Source: an uncultured Muribaculaceae bacterium
Lineage (GTDB): Bacteria > Bacteroidota > Bacteroidia > Bacteroidales > Muribaculaceae
DNA length: 11,520 bases
Direction: 5' to 3'
Assembly: GCA_934555895.1 (NCBI GenBank)
Contig: CAKTFH010000042.1
Location: 1 to 11,520, forward strand
Program-made: the position numbers and the translations under genes
In this document: positions 1 to 5,972 of the stretch, piece after piece
How positions within the stretch are numbered: position 1 is the stretch's first letter
Layout of the letters: each line of letters starts with the position of its first letter
Notes under the pieces: model-generated
Databases searched by the model: none
What the model was told of the DNA's origin: nothing
What the model saw: only the letters and a program-made list of their open reading frames with translations

Positions 1-9
1 GGGCATTAC

Positions 10-44
10 AAAAATCGCTAAAACTATCTTAGTTTCAGCGATTT
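10..44 (-). terminator. Rho-independent terminator of the frc-oxc operon
   Basis: The arms 12-26 and 30-44 are complementary over 15 positions around a 3-base loop. The one imperfect position (20/36) is an A/C mismatch if read as plus-strand RNA but a G-U pair in minus-strand RNA. A run of five U's (from the A's at 14-10) lies at the 3' end of the minus-strand hairpin, partly within the stem. Both points orient it as a leftward terminator, which ends the frc-oxc transcript. The stop codon of the 30-codon ORF (35-37) lies inside the stem. Confidence 0.85.
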
Positions 45-127
45 GCGGAATATTGCCGATTCCTTCTGTGATCCGCGAGCATCACCACGATAATCGGCAC
101 AATAGCGTATAAGAGAATGTGTCCCAT
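35..127 (-). CDS. 30-aa putative single-helix membrane peptide, or remnant of an AEC-family permease
   Basis: This ORF starts 65 bases after the oxc stop codon and ends inside the operon terminator. The product has 30 residues: a short start, a hydrophobic helix (HILLYAIVPIIVVMLA, residues 3-18) and a basic polar tail (DHRRNRQYSANR). By the positive-inside rule the tail would be cytoplasmic. The start is preceded by A/T-rich sequence (ACTAAAAACT, then a T run), much like the frc start. In E. coli the gene after frc and oxc is yfdV, an AEC-family permease. From memory, YfdV's first helix contains a closely similar PIIVIML stretch followed by an Arg-rich turn. The ORF could therefore be the truncated N-terminus of such a permease, a real microprotein that assists a transporter, or a chance ORF. 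No family is assigned. Whether it is translated cannot be judged from one sequence. Confidence 0.45.
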   Translation of the reverse strand: MGHILLYAIVPIIVVMLADHRRNRQYSANR

Positions 128-134
128 AAAAAAT

Positions 135-148
135 AGTTTTTAGTTCTT
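135..148 (-). repeat. Copy 1 of the AGTTTTTAGTTGTT-type 14-base motif
   Basis: The plus strand reads AGTTTTTAGTTCTT, two mismatches at most from the other copies at 2059, 2107, 2121 and 3564. On the minus strand, which is the sense strand here, it gives GAACTAAAAACT seven bases before the ATG of the 30-codon ORF. The frc start has the same arrangement. Confidence 0.6.
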
Positions 149-191
149 AAGAAAAAGAGGAAAAGAGAAGAGGAGAATGAGCATTATGCTC
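149..191 (-). other. Polypyrimidine tract and short palindrome after oxc
   Basis: Positions 149-177 are 29 consecutive purines on the plus strand, so the minus-strand transcript has a pure C/U tract just after oxc. Next to it, 179-191 is a perfect palindrome (GAGCAT, T, ATGCTC) lying 1-2 bases after the oxc stop codon. The loop is too tight for a standard intrinsic terminator. The tract could be a Rho-loading or protein-binding site, or simply spacer DNA. Confidence 0.4.
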
Positions 192-192
192 C

Positions 193-1974
193 TTATACCT
201 TGATATCAATAAGCGGAGTCGGGTTGAGATAGCCTATGTGGCCGCTCTCCTTACCTGAATCGGCTGCAAGCTGAACATCTATGATGCAAGGCTTCCTTGA
301 TGCGATGGCCTCGGTAAGCGCTTTCTCAAACTCATCGGGAGTAGTGACATAATAGCTCTGCGCACCGAAAGCATCGCCGAACTTATCGTAGCGAGCGTTC
401 ACATTGAGGGTAGTGGGCGCCGGATCGTCTGTCTTGGCAAGAGGCACACCTATACCGTTATATATACCACCGTTGTTGAATATGCAGACTGTGACGGGCA
501 GCTTATAATCGCAGATGGTGGAGAACTCCATGCCCGAGAAACCGAAGGCACTGTCGCCCTCGATGGCGACCACGCTCTTGCCGGTGGCGACGGCTGCGCC
601 GACAGCCGAACCCATGCCCATGCCCATGATGGCCCATGTGGCACAGTCGATGCGGTGACGCGGCAGGAACATGTCGATGGAGTCGCGGGTATCGTCGAGT
701 GTATTCGCGCCCTCATTTACCAGAATCACATCGGGATTGGCCTCAAGCACCTTCTTGGCGGCCCCAAGCGCGCTCCAGTGTGTCATAGGCACCGTGGGAA
801 CCTTCAGACGCTCGAGGAACTTGGCGTTCTTGACCTTACTTTCAGCCTGGATGCCCTGCGGCCACGATGCATCCATAGCCATAGTTTTGCCTTTCAGCCC
901 TGCGATAATGGCCTCAAGCGACGAACGGAGGTCGCCCACAACAGGAGCATCAATATGGCGGTTGCAGTCGATTTCGGTAGGCTCGATATCAAGCTGAATG
1001 AACTTGCCGGCCTTATTCCACTTGCCGTGGCCACGGCTCAGCAGCCAGTTGAGGCGCGCACCCACGAGCATTACCACATCGGCCTGCTCCATGATAGTGG
1101 AACGGGCGGAGATTGCGCTCAGAGGATGATTGTCGGGCATCACTCCCTTGGCCATCGACATGGGATAGAACGGTACTCCAGTCGACTCGACGAGCTCTTT
1201 CACGAGGTCCTCTACCTGTGCCATGGCAGCTCCCTTGCCCACAAGAATCACAGGATTCTTAGCTGAAGCAAAAAGCTCTACGGCACGGTTCACTGCCTCG
1301 GGAGCGGGAACCATGGCAGGCTGCGGATCGACAGGCGCATTTATCAGTGCTTCGGCCACATCATGGTCAAGTACCTGGCCGAGAGCGGGAGTGGTGATAT
1401 CGAGATAGACACCGCCGGGACGGCCGGATATGGCAGCGCGATAAGCCCTTACCACGCCGGTAGGGATATCTTCGGCACGGTTCACACGATAAGCGGCCTT
1501 CACGAGAGGCTTGGCGGTGTTGAGCTGGTCGAGGCCTTCGTAGGTGCCCTGGTCGAGGTCAATGGGCTCGCGGACAGACGAACCTGAAATCTGAATCATC
1601 GGGTAGCAGTTGACTGTAGCGTTGGTGGTGGCGGTTAAGCCGTTGAGGAATCCGAGCGAGCTCACTGTCATTGCCACACCCGGTTTGCCTGTGACAAAGC
1701 CATGTGTGGCTGCGGCCATACCGGCCTGCTGCTCATGACGGAAACCCACGAAACGGATTCCCTGTCCCTGGATAAGATAAGCAGCCTCAGTAATGGGAAT
1801 ACCCACAAGGCCGTATACAGTATCGATGCCCACAGCTTTGAGAGCGCGGGCGAGTACATACATTCCGGTAACCTGTTCAGGATAATGGGGAGCAGGTTTG
1901 GAGCAATTGCATCCGGCAGCCGGAGTGGCAGCTTTCTGCGGGGTTGCGGAGTTGGTATTGGTAGTGTCGGACAT
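193..1974 (-). CDS. oxc: Oxalyl-CoA decarboxylase
   Basis: This is a thiamine-diphosphate-dependent cytosolic enzyme that converts oxalyl-CoA to formyl-CoA and CO2, the second half of the oxalate cycle started by Frc. The 593 residues follow the family layout: an N-terminal pyrimidine-binding domain with the cofactor-activating Glu in FRHEQ (E81), a middle domain at about 220-370, and a C-terminal pyrophosphate-binding domain with EGDSAFGFSGME (472-483) to NNGGIY (500-505). The active-site Tyr-Glu pair known from the Oxalobacter enzyme is present in QGTYEGLDQ (Y145, E146). The conserved C-terminal ESGHI segment (576-580) is also kept. The protein is about 25 residues longer than the roughly 568-residue Oxalobacter enzyme. 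The excess is an N-terminal Ala/Thr-rich tail with GCNCSK (21-26). An internal Met at 38 is too close to the first helix to be the better start. The gene lies 273 bases after frc on the same strand and is probably co-transcribed with it. No consensus promoter is visible just upstream. Confidence 0.95.
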   Translation of the reverse strand: MSDTTNTNSATPQKAATPAAGCNCSKPAPHYPEQVTGMYVLARALKAVGIDTVYGLVGIPITEAAYLIQGQGIRFVGFRHEQQAGMAAATHGFVTGKPGVAMTVSSLGFLNGLTATTNATVNCYPMIQISGSSVREPIDLDQGTYEGLDQLNTAKPLVKAAYRVNRAEDIPTGVVRAYRAAISGRPGGVYLDITTPALGQVLDHDVAEALINAPVDPQPAMVPAPEAVNRAVELFASAKNPVILVGKGAAMAQVEDLVKELVESTGVPFYPMSMAKGVMPDNHPLSAISARSTIMEQADVVMLVGARLNWLLSRGHGKWNKAGKFIQLDIEPTEIDCNRHIDAPVVGDLRSSLEAIIAGLKGKTMAMDASWPQGIQAESKVKNAKFLERLKVPTVPMTHWSALGAAKKVLEANPDVILVNEGANTLDDTRDSIDMFLPRHRIDCATWAIMGMGMGSAVGAAVATGKSVVAIEGDSAFGFSGMEFSTICDYKLPVTVCIFNNGGIYNGIGVPLAKTDDPAPTTLNVNARYDKFGDAFGAQSYYVTTPDEFEKALTEAIASRKPCIIDVQLAADSGKESGHIGYLNPTPLIDIKV

Positions 1975-2058
1975 TTTGTTCGAGATTAGATTGTTAAAAA
2001 ACTGTTGACTGATAATTGTGTATCGTGACAGCGCAATGCAGAGGGTAAGTAAAACAGT

Positions 2059-2120
2059 AGTTTTTAGTTGTCAGGCCTCGGTTACTCATGCCGAGTAACC
2101 TCGGCCGACAACCAAAAACT
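2059..2120. repeat. Large imperfect palindrome between frc and oxc
   Basis: The left arm is 2059-2087, the loop is 2088-2092 (ATGCC) and the right arm is 2093-2120. The arms pair over nearly their full 28-29 bases. The exceptions are one G-U-capable position in the T/A-rich outer part, one unpaired base near 2073, and a two-base mismatch at TC/TC. The innermost eight pairs (GGTTACTC/GAGTAACC) are perfect. The outer third of each arm is a copy of the 14-base motif found elsewhere in the locus. The shape suits a REP- or MITE-like mobile palindrome, or a strong mRNA-stabilising or processing hairpin. It lacks a U tract, so a standard terminator is less likely. Confidence 0.8.
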
Positions 2121-2134
2121 AACAACTAAAAACT
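2121..2134 (+). repeat. Copy of the 14-base motif, inverted orientation
   Basis: The plus strand reads AACAACTAAAAACT, the exact reverse complement of the copy at 3564-3577. It directly abuts the right arm of the large palindrome, whose outer part (2107-2120) is another, one-to-two-mismatch copy. Two copies therefore stand in tandem here. Confidence 0.6.
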
Positions 2135-2247
2135 ATATTTGAGAGAGTTTCCACGGGACTGTAGTGTGCGCCTCGGCGCTCTTTCCGGCCCCGTGGAGGG
2201 GCATTTCATGGAATCATCTCAGATTCCGGTATAATTTAATCGCTATC

Positions 2248-3552
2248 TCATGCTTTTGCCTTGGCTGCGGCAGGCATGGGGGCTGTAGTGCCGTTGGCTG
2301 CAAACGAAGCAATCTGCTCGTCGGTGTAACCGATGCTCTTGAGCACCTCTTCGGTGTTGCCGCCCAATGTGGGACACGGACCATAAGTAGGCTGGTAGTT
2401 GGAGATGGTGAAAGGTACACCCACGGTGACGAACTCACCGACCTTGCCGCCCTGATTAATCTTCACCAGAGTGTTGCCGTCGTAAAGGCTCTGATCCTCC
2501 ATAATCTCCTTGGTATTGAGCACAGGTGCACAAGGCACTCCATAAGGAGCGAGGTCTTTGACAACTTCAAATTTGCTTCTTGTAGCAGCCCAGTCACCGA
2601 TACGTTTTATGATAGCGTCTTTGTGGCGGTCGCGGGCGTCAGCGGTATTGAAGTCGGGGTTGGTGAGCCAGTCCTGGAAACCGAATGCCTCACATGCCTT
2701 CTCAAAATCTTTCGCACCACGCTGAAGAATGATATAAGCGTAGTCGTTGGGATCGGTATCCGCGCCCTTGCAGGCATATGTCCATCCGAGCACGCCCGAA
2801 CCCTCGGTGTTGCCCGAACGTGGAACGTAGTCGGGGAATTTCTCGTTAGGATACTGCATATACTGGGTAAGGTATCCGATCTTGTCGAGTGTGAGCTGGT
2901 CACGTGTCTTGATACGGCAAAGATTCAGACATGCGTTGTGCATCGACTGATATACATAAGAGCCTACGCCTGTTTTCTCACGTTGCATAAGAGCTGCGAG
3001 CAAGCCGATAAGCATATGCATGCCGGTATTGGAATCGCCGAGAGCTGCACCGCTCTGTGTCGGGATGTTGTATTCGCCTGAATACCAACCAGTAGTAGTG
3101 GCAGCAGCGGCAGTTACCTGTGCAATAGGCTCGTAGGCCTTGAGGTCTTTGTACTGCGATGTGGGAGGGAATCCCTTTATTGTGCCGTAGATACATCTGG
3201 GATTTAGTTTGTGCACAACCTCCCAGCTGAAACCGAGTTTATCCATGGCACCCGGATGGAGATTCTCCACGAAGATATCAGCACCTTCGATAAGTTTAGT
3301 AAGGATTTCCTTACCGTCGGGAGTAGCTGCGTCGAGTGTAAGCGACTTTTTATCGCTGTTGAGCTGCAGGAAGTAGTAGCTGGGGCAATCGGGGTCGAAC
3401 TGAAGTTCGTTTCGTGTTGCATCTCCCGAACCCGGGCGTTCAATTTTCACTACATCGGCACCAAGCCAAGCAAGCATCTGGGTACAAGAAGGTCCCGACT
3501 GCACATTAGTGAAGTCCACCACTTTGATTCCCTGTAATGGAGCTGTATTCAT
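2248..3552 (-). CDS. frc: Formyl-CoA:oxalate CoA-transferase (class III), divergent active-site loop
   Basis: This is a family III CoA-transferase that moves CoA from formyl-CoA to oxalate, giving oxalyl-CoA for Oxc plus formate. It acts in the cytosol as an interlocked dimer in known members. The 434 residues match the usual length of about 428. The N-terminal CoA-binding part (VVDFTNVQSGPSCTQ, 11-25; KIERPGSGD, 36-44) and the catalytic Asp in AALGDSNTGMH (D173) are intact. Two features differ from the Oxalobacter and E. coli enzymes as I recall them. The active-site Trp48 position is Glu49 (TRNELQ). The four-glycine loop followed by Gln is replaced by EGSGV (250-254). The C-terminus ends in an Ala/Lys-rich tail. 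The adjacent oxc makes oxalate the most likely substrate, but another CoA acceptor is possible. The ATG at 3552 leaves only a few residues before the conserved core and is preceded by A/T-rich leader sequence. Confidence 0.9.
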   Translation of the reverse strand: MNTAPLQGIKVVDFTNVQSGPSCTQMLAWLGADVVKIERPGSGDATRNELQFDPDCPSYYFLQLNSDKKSLTLDAATPDGKEILTKLIEGADIFVENLHPGAMDKLGFSWEVVHKLNPRCIYGTIKGFPPTSQYKDLKAYEPIAQVTAAAATTTGWYSGEYNIPTQSGAALGDSNTGMHMLIGLLAALMQREKTGVGSYVYQSMHNACLNLCRIKTRDQLTLDKIGYLTQYMQYPNEKFPDYVPRSGNTEGSGVLGWTYACKGADTDPNDYAYIILQRGAKDFEKACEAFGFQDWLTNPDFNTADARDRHKDAIIKRIGDWAATRSKFEVVKDLAPYGVPCAPVLNTKEIMEDQSLYDGNTLVKINQGGKVGEFVTVGVPFTISNYQPTYGPCPTLGGNTEEVLKSIGYTDEQIASFAANGTTAPMPAAAKAKA

Positions 3553-3563
3553 AATCGAATGAA

Positions 3564-3577
3564 AGTTTTTAGTTGTT
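3564..3577 (-). repeat. Copy of the 14-base motif in the frc leader
   Basis: The plus strand reads AGTTTTTAGTTGTT. On the sense strand of frc this is AACAACTAAAAACT, ending 11 bases before the ATG. It may simply be an A-rich ribosome-loading region of the kind Bacteroidota use, but the near-identical copies elsewhere in the locus suggest a recurring element. Confidence 0.6.
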
Positions 3578-3601
3578 TTTATTGATTGTCATTTTCACCT
3601 G

Positions 3602-3732
3602 GACCGAAACCGGTCGCGTGAACGCGCTCCCGTCGTGGGGTGCATTCAATATTTAAACAATCCTGTTGCAGGATGGTTCGCCCGACCGGGTATCAAATGC
3701 AGCACGGTCCGGAACATCGCGCCCAAAAGCGC
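3602..3732 (-). promoter_or_regulatory. Hairpin-rich region upstream of frc, possible structured 5' leader
   Basis: Several short perfect inverted repeats follow one another: 3602-3615 (GACCG, 4-base loop, CGGTC); 3615-3626 (CGCGT/ACGCG); 3629-3639 (CCC/GGG); 3660-3674 (ATCCTG, TTG, CAGGAT); 3681-3690 (CCCG/CGGG), overlapping 3684-3709 (GACCG/CGGTC); and 3719-3732 (GCGC, 6-base loop, GCGC). The GACCG/CGGTC pair occurs twice, which would allow alternative pairings. No known riboswitch class was recognised. The region holds no gene and lies between divergent frc and metG. Confidence 0.4.
3694..3727 (-). promoter_or_regulatory. Weak candidate frc promoter
   Basis: On the minus strand TGCATTTG (3694-3701) is one base off the Bacteroidota -7 element TAnnTTTG. 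A TTTG lies 22 bases upstream (3724-3727), slightly longer than usual. It is the best match found in the divergent region for frc. It would give a leader of roughly 135 bases containing several of the hairpins. Confidence 0.2.
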
Positions 3733-3751
3733 TCAAATGCGTTCGCAAAGG

Positions 3752-3782
3752 TTTGATTATTCAGCAGGAATGCTTAATTTTG
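3752..3782 (+). promoter_or_regulatory. Bacteroidota-type promoter of metG
   Basis: TTTG at 3752-3755, 19 bases, then TAATTTTG at 3775-3782 match the -33/-7 consensus TTTG-N19-TAnnTTTG exactly. Transcription would start near 3788, leaving a leader of about 65 bases before the metG ATG. No riboswitch or T-box was recognised in that short leader. Confidence 0.85.
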
Positions 3783-3852
3783 CAAAAAATATATACGACA
3801 TGCCCACGCCGCCGGGCTACGGGCTTCGTAGCATAGTACACATAGGATATTT

Positions 3853-5895
3853 ATGGAAAAGAAATTCAAGCGCACTCTCGTCACCACAGCCCTCCCCTAC
3901 GCCAATGGCCCCGTGCACATCGGTCATCTCGCCGGAGTGTATGTGCCGGCTGACATATACACCCGTTTCCTTCGCCTCCGCGGCGAAGATGTGGTGATGA
4001 TAGGCGGCTCCGACGAGCACGGTGTGCCCATCACCATAAAGGCCCAGAAAGAGGGTGTTACACCCCAGGACATCGTGGACCGCTACCACAAAATCATCAA
4101 GGACTCCATGGAGGAGCTCGGCATATCGTTCGACATCTATTCGCGCACCACATCGGACATCCACTCGCAGACAGCTTCGGAATTTTTCCGCCGCCTCTAC
4201 GACAACGACCAGTTTGTGGCCAAAAGCTCCATGCAGCTCTACGATGAGAAGGCAGGCCAGTTCCTCGCCGACCGATATGTGACCGGCGAATGCCCCCACT
4301 GCCATCACGAGGGTGCCTACGGCGACCAGTGCGAGCACTGCGGCTCGTCGCTCAACGCCACCGACCTCATAAACCCGCGCAGCGCCATAACCGGCACCAC
4401 TCCGGTGCTCAAGGAGACCTTCCACTGGTATCTGCCCCTCGACCGCTGGGAGGATAAACTCAAACACTGGATTCTCGACGGCCACAAGGAGTGGAAGACA
4501 AACGTGTACGGCCAGTGCAAGTCGTGGATCGACCTCGGGCTGCAACCCAGGGCAGTGAGCCGTGACCTAAGTTGGGGTGTACCAGTGCCCGTTGAGGGCG
4601 CCGAAGGCAAGGTGCTCTATGTGTGGTTCGACGCACCAATCGGCTATATATCCAATACCAAAGAGTTGCTGCCCGACTCGTGGGAAAAATACTGGAAAGA
4701 CCCCGAGACACGCATCATCAATTTCATCGGCAAGGATAACATAGTGTTCCACTGCATCATCTTCCCGGCCATGCTCATGGCCTACGGCGACGGATTCCAG
4801 CTGCCCGACAATGTGCCTGCCAATGAGTTCCTCAACCTCGAGGGTGACAAGATTTCCACATCGCGCAACTGGGCCATCTGGCTCCATGAGTATCTGCGCG
4901 ACTTCCCCGGAAAGCAGGATGTGCTGCGTTATGTGCTCACGGCCAATGCGCCCGAGACCAAAGACAACGATTTCACCTGGCGCGACTTCCAGGGCCGCAA
5001 CAACTCAGAGCTCGTGGCCATTCTGGGCAACTTCGTGAACCGCGCGATGGTGCTGACACACAAATATTTCAACGGCACCGTGCCCGCACCCGGTACACTC
5101 GAGCCAATCGACACCGAAGCCATTGCCGAACTCACAACAATAAAAGAGGCGCTTACCGCCAACCTCGAGACATTCCACTTCCGCGAAGCCCTCAAGGAAG
5201 CGATGAACATAGCCCGCCTGGGCAATAAATACCTTCAGGAGACAGAGCCCTGGAAGGTGGCAAAGACCGACATGGGCCGCGTGGCCACGGTGCTCAACAC
5301 TGCCCTGCAGATCTGCGCCAACATAGCGGTGGCTTTCGAGCCGTTCCTCCCCTTCATGAGCCGCAAGCTCACCGCAATGCTCGGCATGGAGAATCTGAAC
5401 TGGGATATGCTCGGACGCGCCGACCTCATCCCTGCCGACCGCACCCTCGCACAGCCTGAGCTTCTCTTCGAGAAGATAGAAGATCCGGCCATCGAGGCAC
5501 AGCTCGACCGCCTCGCCCGCATCAAGGAGGAGAACAAGCTCAAGGCATGGCATCCGGAACCCCAGCAGCCCGATGTTCCTTTTGAGGATTTCCTCAAGAC
5601 CGATATTAGGGTGGGCACAGTCACCGAGTGCTCGCGTGTACCGAAGGCCGACAAACTGCTTCAGTTCACCATCGACGACGGCATGGGTTCACGTACCATC
5701 GTGAGCGGCATAGCGAAATACTACAAGCCGGAAGACCTCAAGGGCCGTCAGGTTTGCTTCGTGGCCAACCTCGCACCCCGGAAGCTCAAGGGAGTGATGT
5801 CGCAGGGCATGATACTCTCTGCACAGCAGCCCGACGGCTCACTGGTTGTGATAGGCCCCACAGGCCCCGTGACTCCGGGCGCACAGGTGAAATAA
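3853..5895 (+). CDS. metG: Methionine--tRNA ligase with C-terminal tRNA-binding domain
   Basis: This cytosolic, essential class I synthetase charges tRNA-Met and initiator tRNA. In the 680 residues, the Rossmann-fold catalytic domain carries the HIGH signature at 22-25 (VHIGHLAG). The inserted connective domain has a zinc knuckle, CPHC...CEHC (C147, C150, C160, C163). The second signature is the KMSKS-type loop KISTS (333-337). An alpha-helical anticodon-binding domain covers about 370-540. A linker then leads to an EMAPII/Trbp111-like OB-fold at about 577-680 ([12 protein letters not shown] through the C-terminus), which promotes dimerisation and tRNA binding. The length agrees with other Bacteroidota MetG proteins. 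The start fits because the N-terminus [18 protein letters not shown] aligns directly with the family start and a strong promoter lies about 70 bases upstream. It is transcribed divergently from frc. Nothing appears degraded. Confidence 0.98.
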   Translation: MEKKFKRTLVTTALPYANGPVHIGHLAGVYVPADIYTRFLRLRGEDVVMIGGSDEHGVPITIKAQKEGVTPQDIVDRYHKIIKDSMEELGISFDIYSRTTSDIHSQTASEFFRRLYDNDQFVAKSSMQLYDEKAGQFLADRYVTGECPHCHHEGAYGDQCEHCGSSLNATDLINPRSAITGTTPVLKETFHWYLPLDRWEDKLKHWILDGHKEWKTNVYGQCKSWIDLGLQPRAVSRDLSWGVPVPVEGAEGKVLYVWFDAPIGYISNTKELLPDSWEKYWKDPETRIINFIGKDNIVFHCIIFPAMLMAYGDGFQLPDNVPANEFLNLEGDKISTSRNWAIWLHEYLRDFPGKQDVLRYVLTANAPETKDNDFTWRDFQGRNNSELVAILGNFVNRAMVLTHKYFNGTVPAPGTLEPIDTEAIAELTTIKEALTANLETFHFREALKEAMNIARLGNKYLQETEPWKVAKTDMGRVATVLNTALQICANIAVAFEPFLPFMSRKLTAMLGMENLNWDMLGRADLIPADRTLAQPELLFEKIEDPAIEAQLDRLARIKEENKLKAWHPEPQQPDVPFEDFLKTDIRVGTVTECSRVPKADKLLQFTIDDGMGSRTIVSGIAKYYKPEDLKGRQVCFVANLAPRKLKGVMSQGMILSAQQPDGSLVVIGPTGPVTPGAQVK

Positions 5896-5906
5896 CTCAC
5901 CATGCG

Positions 5907-5966
5907 CCCCATCACCTCTCTCCTCTCCCCCATTAACCACATTCACCTCACCTAGCCACACCCCCT
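5907..5966 (+). promoter_or_regulatory. C-rich, G-poor spacer between metG and ansA, possible Rho-loading site
   Basis: In the 60 bases after the metG stop only one G occurs (5955), while C runs such as CCCCC and CTCTCTCCTCTC dominate. High C and low G in untranslated, unstructured RNA is the hallmark of rut sites for Rho. No hairpin or promoter element was found in the 77-base gap. The tract may therefore limit read-through into ansA, or may be a neutral spacer. Confidence 0.35.
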
Positions 5967-5972
5967 GACGAA

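Larger units (their letters stand above)
1975..2247 (-). other. frc-oxc intergenic region rich in inverted repeats
   Basis: These 273 bases hold no convincing gene. Reading from frc towards oxc, they contain: a hairpin at 2210-2227 (GGAATC, 6-base loop, GATTCC); an interrupted inverted repeat with outer arms 2151-2157 and 2190-2196 (CCACGGG/CCCGTGG) enclosing GCGCC/GGCGC at 2168-2179; two copies of the 14-base motif; the large palindrome at 2059-2120; and an A/T-rich leader before oxc. No TAnnTTTG promoter element was found for oxc. None of the hairpins is followed by a good U tract on the minus strand. Partial termination or RNA processing between frc and oxc is possible. Confidence 0.6.

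Noticed and set aside
655..1266. 203-codon plus-strand frame opposite oxc
   Set aside because: It overlaps well-conserved oxc coding sequence. Its His/Leu-rich translation has no family resemblance.
2164..3081. 305-codon plus-strand frame opposite frc
   Set aside because: It lies antisense to a clearly conserved CoA-transferase, has a Cys/Arg-rich composition typical of a shadow frame, and has no promoter or recognisable domain.
3853..3900. A SAM or T-box type riboswitch in front of metG
   Set aside because: The leader from the mapped promoter is only about 65 bases and lacks a T-box sequence, a specifier stem or a terminator hairpin.
3817..4545. 242-codon minus-strand frame opposite metG
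   Set aside because: It is antisense to the catalytic domain of metG and is low-complexity Val/Leu/Ala/Gly-rich, as expected from the complement of a codon-biased gene.
5005..5553. 182-codon minus-strand frame opposite the 3' half of metG
   Set aside because: It is a shadow of the anticodon-binding domain with no start context or promoter.
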